The notes: generated from the sequence alone by a model not told the origin. 64,000 bases of DNA from Streptomyces rubrogriseus (GCF_027947575.1 NZ_CP116256.1:6882001-6946000), one strand, 5' to 3'. Counted from the stretch's first letter, positions 49,829-62,194 are shown. A program made the numbers and translations.

Positions 49829-51025
49829 ATGGCCGTACGACTCCCCCGCCCGCGCCGCTTCGACGTGTACGCCGCGTCGGCCGGGCTGCTGGGCGGGCTG
49901 CTGCTGTGGGGCATCGGCCTCGGCGTACGGCCGGCCGACGAGCCGATCGTGCTGTTCGACGGCCGCTGGCCGCTGCTGGTCCCGCTCGTCGTCATGGCGG
50001 GCTGCGAGCTGCTGCGCCGGGCCGCGCCGCGCACCGGCCTGCTGATCGGCACCGTCGCGCTGACCGCGGACACGCTCACCCAGGGCAGCCTGGTCACGGT
50101 GATCATGTACACCGACCTGATGTACGCCGCCGTGCTGTACGGTCCGCCCGCCTCGGCCCGCCGCATCCCGTGGATCACCGGGCTGCTCACCGTCGCCTCG
50201 ACGCTGGTGCCGTTCGCCGTGTGGCGGGTGCCCGAGACACTGCTCATCGGCGTCGCCGTCGGCATCGTGTCCTTCGCGCCCGCCTCCACGGGGCTCATCG
50301 TCCGCAACCACCGCGAGGCCGCCGACGCCGCCCTGCTGCGGGCCGAGCAGACCGCGCTGCTCGCCGAGATGGACCGGGTCCAGGCGGTGACGGCGGAGCG
50401 CTCCCGGATGGCCCGCGAGCTGCACGACATGGTCGCCAACCACCTGTCCGCGATCGCCATCCACTCCACGGCCGCGCTCTCCCTGGACGACGCGGCGACC
50501 ACCCGGCAGGCGCTCGGCGTGATCCGGGAGAACAGCGTGGCGGGACTGGCCGAGATGCGACGCCTCATCGGCATCCTGCGGGACCAGGGCGGGGACACCG
50601 AGCCGGCCGCCGCCCCCACCCTCGACGGGCTCGGCGCGCTGGTCGAGGGCGCCCGCGCCAACGGCCTCGACGTCACCCTGGACGCGGCACCCGGCGAGAG
50701 TCTGCCCGCGCCGGTCGAGCTGGCCGCGTACCGGATCGTGCAGGAGTCGCTCACCAACGCCCTCAAGCACGCCTCGCCGGGCACCGTCCTGGTCCGGCTC
50801 GACCGGCACGAGGGCGCCCTGCGGGTGGAGGTGACCAGCCCGTACGGCGACCGGGACACCCCGCGTGCCCCAGGTTCCGGTGCCGGTCTGGTCGGGATGC
50901 GGGAGCGTGCCGCGCTGCTGCACGGCACGTTCGAGGCCGGGGCGGTGGCGGACCCCTGCCCGGCGGGCGGCAAGATCTGGGCCGTGCGCGCAGCGCTGCC
51001 CCTGACCGAAGGAGACCTCGCATGA
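49829..51025 (+). CDS. Two-component sensor histidine kinase, NarL partner type
   Basis: 398 residues. Five or so membrane segments in the first 165 residues and no large external domain, then the HisKA_3 motif SRMARELHDMVANHLSAI with the phosphoacceptor His, and an ATPase end with VQESLTNALKHASPG and GAGLVGMRERAALL. ATG at 49829 with TTGGAT six bases before it, probably leaderless. Stop overlaps the response regulator start by four bases. The input is likely membrane- or ligand-associated; unknown. Confidence 0.92.
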   Translation: MAVRLPRPRRFDVYAASAGLLGGLLLWGIGLGVRPADEPIVLFDGRWPLLVPLVVMAGCELLRRAAPRTGLLIGTVALTADTLTQGSLVTVIMYTDLMYAAVLYGPPASARRIPWITGLLTVASTLVPFAVWRVPETLLIGVAVGIVSFAPASTGLIVRNHREAADAALLRAEQTALLAEMDRVQAVTAERSRMARELHDMVANHLSAIAIHSTAALSLDDAATTRQALGVIRENSVAGLAEMRRLIGILRDQGGDTEPAAAPTLDGLGALVEGARANGLDVTLDAAPGESLPAPVELAAYRIVQESLTNALKHASPGTVLVRLDRHEGALRVEVTSPYGDRDTPRAPGSGAGLVGMRERAALLHGTFEAGAVADPCPAGGKIWAVRAALPLTEGDLA

Positions 51026-51663
51026 TCCGCGTCCTCGTCGCCGAGGACCAGTCCGCCGTCCGTGCGGGGCTGGTGCTGATCCTGGGCAGCGCACCGGACA
51101 TCGAGGTGGTCGGAGAGGCAGCGGACGGCGAGCAGGCGGTGGCGCTGGCCCGGGAGCTGCGTCCCGACCTGGTGCTGATGGACGTGCAGATGCCGCGCCT
51201 GGACGGCGTGTCGGCGACCCGGATCGTGGTCGGGGAGCAGCTCGCCGACGTCCTGGTGCTGACCACCTTCGACCTGGACGAGTACGTCTTCGGGGCGCTG
51301 CGGGCGGGGGCCGCCGGGTTCCTGCTGAAGAACACCGACGCCAAGGACCTGCTCGCGGCCGTGCGCACGGTGGCCGGCGGCGAGGGCATCGTGGCCCCGG
51401 CCGTCACCCGGCGGCTGATCGCCGAGTTCGCCGCGAAGCCGGTGCGCGAGCCGACCGCGGACCCGGCGGTGCTGCGGGAGCTGACCCGGCGTGAGCGCGA
51501 GGTGCTGTCCTGTCTCGGCGAGGGGCTGTCCAACGCGGCGGTCGCCGAGCGTCTCGACATGGCGGAGGCCACGGTGAAGACGCACGTCAGCCGGCTGCTG
51601 GGGAAGCTGGGGCTGCGCAGCCGGGTGCAAGCGGCGGTGCTGGCGCAGGAGTTGGGGATCTAG
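51022..51663 (+). CDS. Response regulator, NarL/LuxR type
   Basis: 213 residues. Receiver 1-120 (VLVAEDQSAVR, phosphorylated Asp in LVLMDVQMPRLDG, LKNTDAKD). The LuxR-type helix-turn-helix is TRREREVLSCLGEGLSNAAV and EATVKTHVSRLLGKL. ATG overlaps the kinase stop by four bases. It ends 148 bp before the chitinase start; a link to chitinase control is not excluded but the chitinase has its own known promoter type. Confidence 0.93.
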   Translation: MIRVLVAEDQSAVRAGLVLILGSAPDIEVVGEAADGEQAVALARELRPDLVLMDVQMPRLDGVSATRIVVGEQLADVLVLTTFDLDEYVFGALRAGAAGFLLKNTDAKDLLAAVRTVAGGEGIVAPAVTRRLIAEFAAKPVREPTADPAVLRELTRREREVLSCLGEGLSNAAVAERLDMAEATVKTHVSRLLGKLGLRSRVQAAVLAQELGI

Positions 51664-51704
51664 TTTTCCCTGTCAATCACAGGTTCAACCACTGGCCGCC
51701 ACAT

Positions 51705-51737
51705 TGGTCCAGACCTATTGACCTGTGGTCCAGACCT
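51705..51737 (+). promoter_or_regulatory. Direct repeats of the chitinase promoter (DasR/chi-type site)
   Basis: TGGTCCAGACCT occurs exactly twice (51705-51716 and 51726-51737), 21 bp apart, as in Streptomyces chitinase promoters where these repeats mediate chitin induction and glucose repression. The element resembles the DasR consensus TGGTCTAGACCA. They flank and overlap the -35 region. Confidence 0.88.
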
Positions 51738-51746
51738 TTCTATTCT
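51718..51746 (+). promoter_or_regulatory. Chitinase promoter, -35 and -10
   Basis: TTGACC (51718-51723), 17-bp spacer, TATTCT (51741-51746), about 65 bp before the start codon. The second 12-bp repeat lies in the spacer, so a bound regulator would compete with RNA polymerase. Confidence 0.8.
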
Positions 51747-51810
51747 CGCCGCACTGCGGGCATGAGGCTCAGTCATGCCCTCGACAACATCCCCATATAA
51801 GGAGGCGCAC

Positions 51811-53673
51811 ATGCGCTTCAGACACAAAGCCGCGGCACTCGCAGCGACCCTGGCGCTTCCCCTCGCCGGTCTGGTCGGTCTCGCGAGCCCGGCCCAGGCC
51901 GCCGCGTGGGGGTCCCCCCGCTCGAGCGAAGTCGAGAGTGGGGGAGCGACGGCCACCTTCGAGAAGACCTCGGACTGGGGCACGGGCTTCGGCGGCAAGT
52001 GGACGGTGAAGAACACCGGCACCACCTCCCTCAGCTCCTGGACCGTCGAGTGGGACTTCCCCTCCGGCACCAAGGTCACCTCCGCCTGGGACGCCACCGT
52101 CACCAACTCCGCCGACCACTGGACCGCCAAGAACGTCGGCTGGAACGGGACGCTCGCCCCCGGCGCCTCGGTCTCCTTCGGCTTCAACGGCAGCGGGCCC
52201 GGCTCCCCGTCCAACTGCAAGCTCAACGGCGGCAGCTGCGACGGCACCTCGGTCCCCGGCGACGAGGCCCCCTCCGCGCCCGGCACGCCCACCGCCTCCA
52301 ACATCACCGACACCTCGGTGAAGCTGTCCTGGTCGGCGGCGACCGACGACAAGGGCGTCAAGAACTACGACGTCCTGCGGGACGGCGCGAAGGTCGCCAC
52401 CGTCACCGGTACCACCTACACGGACAACGGCCTCACCAAGGGCACCGCGTACTCGTACAGCGTCAAGGCCCGTGACACCGCCGACCAGACCGGCCCGGCC
52501 AGCGGCGCCGTGAAGGTCACCACCACCGGCGGGGACGGCGGCAACCCCGGCACCGGTGCCGAGGTCAAGATGGGCTACTTCACCAACTGGGGCGTCTACG
52601 GGCGCAACTACCACGTGAAGAACCTGGTCACCTCCGGCTCCGCCGACAAGATCACGCACATCAACTACGCCTTCGGCAACGTCCAGGGCGGCAAGTGCAC
52701 CATCGGCGACTCCTACGCCGACTACGACAAGGCGTACACCGCCGACCAGTCCGTCGACGGCGTCGCCGACACCTGGGACCAGCCGCTGCGCGGCAACTTC
52801 AACCAGCTGCGCAAGCTGAAGGCCAAGTACCCGAACATCAAGATCCTGTACTCCTTCGGCGGCTGGACCTGGTCCGGCGGCTTCCCCGACGCCGTGAAGA
52901 ACCCGGCCGCGTTCGCGAAGTCCTGCCACGACCTGGTCGAGGACCCGCGCTGGGCCGACGTCTTCGACGGCATCGACCTGGACTGGGAGTACCCGAACGC
53001 CTGCGGTCTCAGCTGTGACGAGACCAGCGCTCCGAACGCCTTCAGCAGCATGATGAAGGCCATGCGCGCCGAGTTCGGCCAGGACTACCTGATCACCGCG
53101 GCCGTCACCGCCGACGGCTCGGACGGCGGCAAGATCGACGCCGCCGACTACGGCGAGGCCTCGAAGTACATCGACTGGTACAACGTGATGACGTACGACT
53201 TCTTCGGCGCCTGGGCGAAGAACGGCCCGACCGCTCCGCACTCGCCGCTGACCGCGTACGACGGCATCCCGCAGCAGGGCTTCAACACCGCCGACGCGAT
53301 GGCGAAGTTCAAGTCGAAGGGCGTCCCGGCGGACAAGCTGCTGATCGGCATCGGCTTCTACGGCCGCGGCTGGACCGGCGTCACGCAGTCCGCACCCGGC
53401 GGCACCGCCACCGGCCCGGCGACCGGCACCTACGAGGCGGGCATCGAGGACTACAAGGTCCTCAAGAACAGCTGCCCGGCCACCGGCACCATCGCCGGCA
53501 CCGCGTACGCCCACTGCGGCTCCAACTGGTGGTCCTACGACACCCCGGCCACCATCAAGTCCAAGATGGACTGGGCGGAGCAGCAGGGCCTCGGCGGCGC
53601 CTTCTTCTGGGAGTTCAGCGGCGACACCGCGAACGGCGAACTGGTGAGCGCCATCGACAGCGGCCTGAAGTAA
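51811..53673 (+). CDS. chiC: Secreted chitinase, GH18 with CBM2 and fibronectin type III domains
   Basis: 620 residues. Signal peptide 1-30 (MRFRHKAAALAATLALPLAG, cleaved after SPAQA). CBM2 about 45-150 (SDWGTGFGGKWTVKNTG, GSPSNCKLNGGSC), FnIII about 155-240 (PSAPGTPTASNITDTSVKLSW in part), GH18 catalytic domain about 250-620. The catalytic motif DGIDLDWEYP ends in the acid Glu393; YDFFGAW is a substrate-binding stretch. The domain order and sequence match ChiC of S. lividans/S. coelicolor from memory. Strong GGAGG precedes the ATG. Just after the signal peptide there is an extra segment GSPRSSEVESGG coded by an interspersed repeat. Degrades chitin outside the cell. Confidence 0.93.
   Translation: MRFRHKAAALAATLALPLAGLVGLASPAQAAAWGSPRSSEVESGGATATFEKTSDWGTGFGGKWTVKNTGTTSLSSWTVEWDFPSGTKVTSAWDATVTNSADHWTAKNVGWNGTLAPGASVSFGFNGSGPGSPSNCKLNGGSCDGTSVPGDEAPSAPGTPTASNITDTSVKLSWSAATDDKGVKNYDVLRDGAKVATVTGTTYTDNGLTKGTAYSYSVKARDTADQTGPASGAVKVTTTGGDGGNPGTGAEVKMGYFTNWGVYGRNYHVKNLVTSGSADKITHINYAFGNVQGGKCTIGDSYADYDKAYTADQSVDGVADTWDQPLRGNFNQLRKLKAKYPNIKILYSFGGWTWSGGFPDAVKNPAAFAKSCHDLVEDPRWADVFDGIDLDWEYPNACGLSCDETSAPNAFSSMMKAMRAEFGQDYLITAAVTADGSDGGKIDAADYGEASKYIDWYNVMTYDFFGAWAKNGPTAPHSPLTAYDGIPQQGFNTADAMAKFKSKGVPADKLLIGIGFYGRGWTGVTQSAPGGTATGPATGTYEAGIEDYKVLKNSCPATGTIAGTAYAHCGSNWWSYDTPATIKSKMDWAEQQGLGGAFFWEFSGDTANGELVSAIDSGLK
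51907..51946 (+). repeat. Interspersed palindromic repeat inside chiC coding sequence
   Basis: Forty bases including TCCCCCCGCTCGAGCGAAGT and CGAGAGTGGGGGAG agree, from memory, with a very common Streptomyces intergenic repeat. CCCCC-GCTCGA and TCGAGA-TGGGGG arms form a hairpin. It is in frame and reads GSPRSSEVESGG, placed right at the mature N-terminus before the CBM2. Confidence 0.78.
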
Positions 53674-53724
53674 CAACCACCCCGTAGCCGCATTCGCTCT
53701 CCCCTCAGGCTTCGTCCAGGGGGA

Positions 53725-53753
53725 GAGTGAATGTGGCTACGCCACATTCACTC
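53725..53753. terminator. Terminator between chiC and the DUF2550 gene
   Basis: Perfect 13-bp stem (53725-53737 with 53741-53753) with a 3-nt loop, 52 bp after the chiC stop. The hairpin overlaps the last codons and stop of the convergent DUF2550 gene, so the terminator doubles as coding sequence. Confidence 0.8.
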
Positions 53754-54183
53754 GCTGTCCGGGCGGGGCTGCTTCCAGCCACGCGAGGAATCCGGTCAGC
53801 GCGTCTTCGCTCATCGCCAGTTCCAGCCGGGTGCCCCGGTGCAGACAGGCCAGGATCACGGCGTCGGACAGCAACGCCAGCTCCTCCTCGCCGTCCGGCA
53901 GCCGTCGGCCGGCCACCTCGATCGCGGAGCGCTCGAGGACGCGGCGCGGGCGCGGGGAGTACGAGAAGACGCGGTACCACTCGACCCGGTCGCCGTTGTA
54001 GCGGGCCACCCCGTACGCCCAGCCCTTGCCGCCGGTGTCGCCCTCCTTGGGGGCGTCCCAGCGCAGGGAGCAGTCGAAGGTGCCGCCCGAGCGCTGGATC
54101 AGCCGGCGGCGCAGACCGAAGACGAAGAGGCCGATCACCACCACGGCCACGACGATTCCGCACACAGTCAGAGCGAGGGCCAT
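53737..54183 (-). CDS. DUF2550 membrane protein, linked to the atp operon
   Basis: 148 residues. One N-terminal membrane segment (TVCGIVVAVVVIGLFVFG), then a soluble beta-rich part with FDCSLRW, GWAYGVARYNGDRVEWYRVF and a helical end. DUF2550 proteins sit directly downstream of atpC in many Actinobacteria. The ATG at 54183 (GAGGTCG upstream) is preferred to the ATG at 54189. A strong hairpin (54240-54287) separates it from atpC, so it may be only partly co-transcribed. Function unknown. Confidence 0.88.
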   Translation of the reverse strand: MALALTVCGIVVAVVVIGLFVFGLRRRLIQRSGGTFDCSLRWDAPKEGDTGGKGWAYGVARYNGDRVEWYRVFSYSPRPRRVLERSAIEVAGRRLPDGEEELALLSDAVILACLHRGTRLELAMSEDALTGFLAWLEAAPPGQRVNVA

Positions 54184-54239
54184 CGACACCGACCTCCTCG
54201 TCTCCTAGGTAACGGAACGGAAAAAACACCCGGATCTGC

Positions 54240-54287
54240 CTCAGCCGCGGCCGGGTCCGGATGGCTCCGGTCCCAGCCGCGGCTGAG
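54240..54287 (-). terminator. Terminator at the end of the atp operon
   Basis: Perfect 12-bp stem CTCAGCCGCGGC/GCCGCGGCTGAG (54240-54251 with 54276-54287) with an inner region that can pair further, 38 bp after the atpC stop. Confidence 0.82.
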
Positions 54288-54325
54288 TGACGTCATGGCA
54301 CGACGCTATCGCACTGTGCTGTGGA

Positions 54326-54700
54326 TCAGCGTCCCGCCGCCGCGCGCAGTCGGACGTCCGCGCGGCGCTCGGCGTGGGCGTCGCCCTCCGACTTCGCCTG
54401 CTCGAGCTTGCGCTCGGCGCGGTGGACGTCGATCTCGTCCGACAGCTCGGCGACCTCGGCCAGCAGCGACAGCTTGTTGTCGGCGAACGAGATGAAACCG
54501 CCGTGCACCGCGGCGACGACCGTCCCGCCGTCACTCGTACGAATGGTCACCGGGCCCGACTCCAGCACACCGAGCAGCGGCTGGTGACCGGGCATGACGC
54601 CGATGTCGCCGGACGTGGTGCGCGCGACGACCAGGGTGGCCTCGCCGGACCAGACCTCTCGGTCGGCCGCGACCAGCGCGACGTGCAGCTCAGCAGCCAA
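54326..54700 (-). CDS. atpC: ATP synthase epsilon subunit
   Basis: 124 residues. N-terminal beta domain (ELHVALVAADREVWSGEA, IGVMPGHQPLLGVLE, GGFISFADNKLSLLAE) and C-terminal helical hairpin rich in charged residues. It couples rotation of the F0 ring to F1 and can inhibit ATP hydrolysis. The start is best read as TTG at 54700, with GAGGAG six bases upstream; an ATG at 54721 in the same frame lacks a good site. Last gene of the operon, 131 bp after atpD. Confidence 0.94.
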   Translation of the reverse strand: MAAELHVALVAADREVWSGEATLVVARTTSGDIGVMPGHQPLLGVLESGPVTIRTSDGGTVVAAVHGGFISFADNKLSLLAEVAELSDEIDVHRAERKLEQAKSEGDAHAERRADVRLRAAAGR

Positions 54701-54831
54701 GGTGGCTCCTCGGGTCACCACCCGGCGGGAGAGCCGGGTGTTGGTTACAAGTCTAAGGGGCGTGCCGGAGGGGACGGGACGCGCCCGTCCCCTCCGGGTG
54801 GTGAACCGTGCGGCTCACCGTGAGCCGAGGC

Positions 54832-57185
<2,354 letters not shown>

Positions 57186-57206
57186 GAGTCAGGTCCCTTC
57201 CTTACG

Positions 57207-58796
<1,590 letters not shown>

Positions 58797-58989
58797 CTGA
58801 GTTCCCTGCTCTCCTTGTTGGGCCCGAAGTTTCACTTGGGGGGTATTCCACGAGTCGGGACTCCCCCCAATGAGAGGTGAATCCTCTGCACGGCCCAACC
58901 AGGGCCGTCGTAAGTACGTACTGCTACTGCTCTGTTACTGCTGTGCTGCCAAGTGCTGTGCTGTTGTCGCGACCGCGGTCGCGGGGGCG
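58797..58989 (-). other. 193-bp atpH-atpA spacer with CTG-rich low complexity and a palindrome
   Basis: Other joints in this operon are 1-131 bp. This one has a CTG-rich stretch (58920-58966, such as CTGCTACTGCTCTGTTACTG) and the perfect 16-bp palindrome CGCGACCGCGGTCGCG (58968-58983) just after the atpH stop, plus AGTACGTACT. It could set expression between F0/delta and F1 genes by processing or attenuation. No gene was seen. Confidence 0.6.
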
Positions 58990-59814
58990 TCAGCTCGCCA
59001 GCCGGCGGCCGGCGTCCTCCAGACGGTCCGCGATGGAGCCGTTGATGACCTCGTCACCGACCTGCACCCGGATTCCGCCGAGGACCTCGGGGTCCACGTC
59101 GAGGTTCAGGTGCATCGGACGGCCGTAGACCTTCGCGAGGGCCGCGCCGAGGCGCTGCTTCTGCGTGTCGCTCAGCGGCACCGCCGAGGTGACCACGGCG
59201 ACCATCCGGTCCCGCCGGTCGGCGGCGAGCTTGGACAGGGACTCGAGTCCCGACTCCAGGCTACGTCCCCGCGGCGCGGTGACAAGGCGCGTCACCAGAC
59301 GCTCGGTGGTCTGCTCCGCCCGGCCGCCGAGCAGGCCGCGCAGCAGCTCGCTCTTGGCCGCGGTGCTGGCCGACCGGCTGGTGAGCGCGGCGCGCAGCTC
59401 GGTGTTGGAGGAGATGATCCGGCCGAACCGGAACAGCTCGTCCTCGACGTTGTCGAGCCGGCCCCGCTTCTGGGCCGCGGTGAGGTCGGCGGTGTTCGCC
59501 AGCTCCTCCAGCGCGTCCACCAGGTCGCGGGACTGCGACCAGCGGGAGCGCACCGTGCCGGCCACCAGGTCGACGGCGGTGCCGCTGACCTGGGTGCCGA
59601 GGAGACGCTGGGCGAGCTCGGCCTTGGCCTCGCCCGACTGCGCCGGGTCGGTGAGGACCCGACGCAGCGACACCTCGCGGTGCAGCAGCGCGGTGACGGC
59701 GGCCAGCTCGTCGGCGAGCGAGCCGGCGTCCACGGACGTGGAGTCCGTCAGCGCGTCGAGGCGCTCGCGTGCGGCGGCCAGGGCCTCGCGGCTCGCTCCG
59801 TGCATCCCACTCAT
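58990..59814 (-). CDS. atpH: ATP synthase delta subunit
   Basis: 274 residues, the long actinobacterial form. An N-terminal helical part (REALAAARERLDALTD) precedes the conserved C-terminal beta/helical part (DPEVLGGIRVQVGDEVINGS). It joins F1 to the b stalk. The ATG overlaps the atpF stop by four bases. Confidence 0.95.
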   Translation of the reverse strand: MSGMHGASREALAAARERLDALTDSTSVDAGSLADELAAVTALLHREVSLRRVLTDPAQSGEAKAELAQRLLGTQVSGTAVDLVAGTVRSRWSQSRDLVDALEELANTADLTAAQKRGRLDNVEDELFRFGRIISSNTELRAALTSRSASTAAKSELLRGLLGGRAEQTTERLVTRLVTAPRGRSLESGLESLSKLAADRRDRMVAVVTSAVPLSDTQKQRLGAALAKVYGRPMHLNLDVDPEVLGGIRVQVGDEVINGSIADRLEDAGRRLAS

Positions 59815-60365
59815 CGGGTTGCCTCTGCCGTCGTCGCCTTGTCGTCCAGCTCGTCCAGGAAGCGGTCGATCACACGGCTCTGGCGGGCGTGGTCCTCGAG
59901 GGACTCGCCGACCAGCTTGCCGGCCAGCTCGGTGGCCAGCTTGCCGACGTCCTGGCGCAGCGCGGACGCGGCGGCCTTGCGGTCGGCCTGGATCTGGGCG
60001 TGACCGGCGGCGATGATCTCCTCACGCTGCCGCTGGCCTTCCGCGCGCATCTCGGCGATGAGCGTGGCGCCCTGCTCCTGCGCCTCCTGGCGCAGTCGCG
60101 CGGCCTCGTGCCGGGCCTCGGCGAGCTGGGCCTTGTACTGCTCGAGGACGCTCTGGGCCTCGGTCTGCGCGGCCTCGGCCTTCTCGATACCGCCCTCGAT
60201 GGCCTCGCGACGCTCTTCCAGAACCTTGTTGATGTTCGGGAGGAGCTTCTTGGCGAGGAAGCCGAAGACGATGACGAAGGCGATCAGGCCGATGACGAGC
60301 TCGGGGATCGGCGGGATGAGGGGATTTTCCATCTCCTCGGCCGCGATCTGGAGCATCGGGCTCAT
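59811..60365 (-). CDS. atpF: ATP synthase b subunit
   Basis: 184 residues. One N-terminal membrane segment (ELVIGLIAFVIVFGFLAKKL), then a long charged helix (EAIEGGIEKAEAAQTEAQ, EEIIAAGHAQIQADRKAA) that forms the stator stalk. It overlaps atpH and follows atpE by 41 bp. Confidence 0.96.
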   Translation of the reverse strand: MSPMLQIAAEEMENPLIPPIPELVIGLIAFVIVFGFLAKKLLPNINKVLEERREAIEGGIEKAEAAQTEAQSVLEQYKAQLAEARHEAARLRQEAQEQGATLIAEMRAEGQRQREEIIAAGHAQIQADRKAAASALRQDVGKLATELAGKLVGESLEDHARQSRVIDRFLDELDDKATTAEATR

Positions 60366-60406
60366 GGGTTTGCCTTTCGTCTAGTCGGCTGGTCTGGGAT
60401 CAGCGA

Positions 60407-60655
<249 letters not shown>

Positions 60656-60712
60656 TTACGGACCGGTGGGGGTTGGCCACCGGACGACTGTGAGAGGTCT
60701 GGGCGCGCTTGC

Positions 60713-61534
60713 TCAGTGGTGCTCGGCCATGGCGCCCTGGATGTAGGTGCACGTCAGCAGGACGAACACGTACGCCTGCAGAGCCTGGATGAACAGCTCG
60801 AAGGCGGTCATCACCACGGTCATGATGAACGAGACGCCCGCGTAGGCGATGCCGACGCCGTTCAGCAGGTACCAGCTGGCGATCGTGAACAGGAGCAGCA
60901 GGGTGTGACCCGCGAACATGTTCGCGAAGAGTCGCACGGCGTGGGTGAAGGGCCGGATCAGGATGTTCGAGAAGAACTCGATCAGCATGGCCAGCGGCAG
61001 CACCGGGCCCAGCGACTTGTCGTAGCCGGTGACGTTCTTGAAGAACCCGACGAATCCCTGACGCTTGAAGGTCAGCGTGATCCAGGTGACGTAGACGATC
61101 AGGGCGAGCACCGCCGGGTAGGCGATGATCGAGGTGACCGGGAACTGGGCGACCGGAATGATCGACCAGAGGTTCATCATCCAGACGAAGAAGAAGAGCG
61201 AGACGACGAGCGGGACGTACTTCTCGCCTTCCTTCTTGCCGATGGTCTCGTAGACGACTCCGCGCCGGATGAAGTCGTAACCCGCCTCGGCGACCATCTG
61301 GAGCTTGCCGGGGACGACCTTCGGCTTGCGGAAGGCCGCCCAGAAGAACCCGACGATGACGATCGACCCCAGCAGCGCCAGCAGCATCGGCTTGTTGAAG
61401 TACAAGTTGCTGTCGTGGTCGCCCCACAGGGGCTCGAACAGGAACGAGTGCAGGCCGGGAGAAGGGAAGCCACAACCGTCGAAGATGTGGCAGTCGGTCT
61501 CGAAGGCGAGCACCTGCGTCGGGTCAGCACTCAC
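60713..61534 (-). CDS. atpB: ATP synthase a subunit
   Basis: 273 residues with five to six membrane helices. The essential Arg is in FTHAVRLFANMFAGHTLL; the C-terminal helix has FIQALQAYVFVLLTCTYI. GTG at 61534 with AAGGAG seven bases upstream is preferred to the 12-codon longer ATG at 61570. A 225-bp gap separates it from the atpI-like gene upstream. Confidence 0.95.
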   Translation of the reverse strand: MSADPTQVLAFETDCHIFDGCGFPSPGLHSFLFEPLWGDHDSNLYFNKPMLLALLGSIVIVGFFWAAFRKPKVVPGKLQMVAEAGYDFIRRGVVYETIGKKEGEKYVPLVVSLFFFVWMMNLWSIIPVAQFPVTSIIAYPAVLALIVYVTWITLTFKRQGFVGFFKNVTGYDKSLGPVLPLAMLIEFFSNILIRPFTHAVRLFANMFAGHTLLLLFTIASWYLLNGVGIAYAGVSFIMTVVMTAFELFIQALQAYVFVLLTCTYIQGAMAEHH

Positions 61535-61759
61535 CGCGGGCTCCTTCAGCGTGGCGCATGGATACGGCAACCTCGTTGTGTCGGCGCGGCGCGGGGCCGC
61601 TGTTCGGCACGGGACTGGTGTTACGGGTGTGGGGGCGGCTGTGGGGCATCTCGCCTCGCGATTCAGCAGGCGTCAGCCGAGATGCCCGCGCCCGCGATGC
61701 CGCAGTTGGCACCGGACGATAGCAGGACTTCACATGCCTCTTTATCCCGGCCCTACCCC

Positions 61760-62194
61760 TCACGACGAGTGGCCCGTCTTTTCGGGCTTTTCGCCCGTCG
61801 GTTCGGGCTCGACGTAGAGAACCTTGGCCTTCATGTGCGCCCGCGTCTGCGCGGCGATCCACGCGAGCGTGACGACGAGCAGACTGGCCGCGAAGGACCG
61901 GGGGTTGAACAGCGTCGTGTTCTTGAACGCGGCGAGGAAGACGAACAGCAGCAGGATCTGTGCCGCGTAGAGCATCAGGCCCATCGCCTGGAAAAGGTGC
62001 GGAAGCGACTTCGCGGTGCGCTGCAGGACGTAGAGGCCGATCCCCATGAAGAGCATCGCGAGCACGGTCGCGACGACGGCTCCGACCGCCCCCTTGCCGC
62101 CGGCGACCACGGCGCTGACGACGGCGGCTACAGCGCCGACGGCAGCCGCGGGCACGGCAGCCTGAAGCAGGATCCGGACGTCATTGGACGGCAT
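61760..62194 (-). CDS. atpI: AtpI-like membrane protein at the head of the atp operon
   Basis: 144 residues with four hydrophobic segments (VPAAAVGAVAAVVSAVVAG, VVATVLAMLFMGIGLYVL, AQILLLFVFLAAF, FAASLLVVTLAWIAAQT) and a charged tail (PEPTGEKPEKTGHSS). By position first in the operon I-B-E-F-H-A-G-D-C, as known in Streptomyces. GGAG precedes the ATG at 62194; the longer frame to 62293 is rejected. AtpI helps assemble the c ring or imports Mg2+ in other bacteria; sequence similarity is low, so the name rests on position. Confidence 0.8.
   Translation of the reverse strand: MPSNDVRILLQAAVPAAAVGAVAAVVSAVVAGGKGAVGAVVATVLAMLFMGIGLYVLQRTAKSLPHLFQAMGLMLYAAQILLLFVFLAAFKNTTLFNPRSFAASLLVVTLAWIAAQTRAHMKAKVLYVEPEPTGEKPEKTGHSS

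Noticed and set aside
53705..54229. Overlapping minus-strand frame at the DUF2550 gene
   Set aside because: Arg/Pro-rich shadow of the DUF2550 frame without homology.
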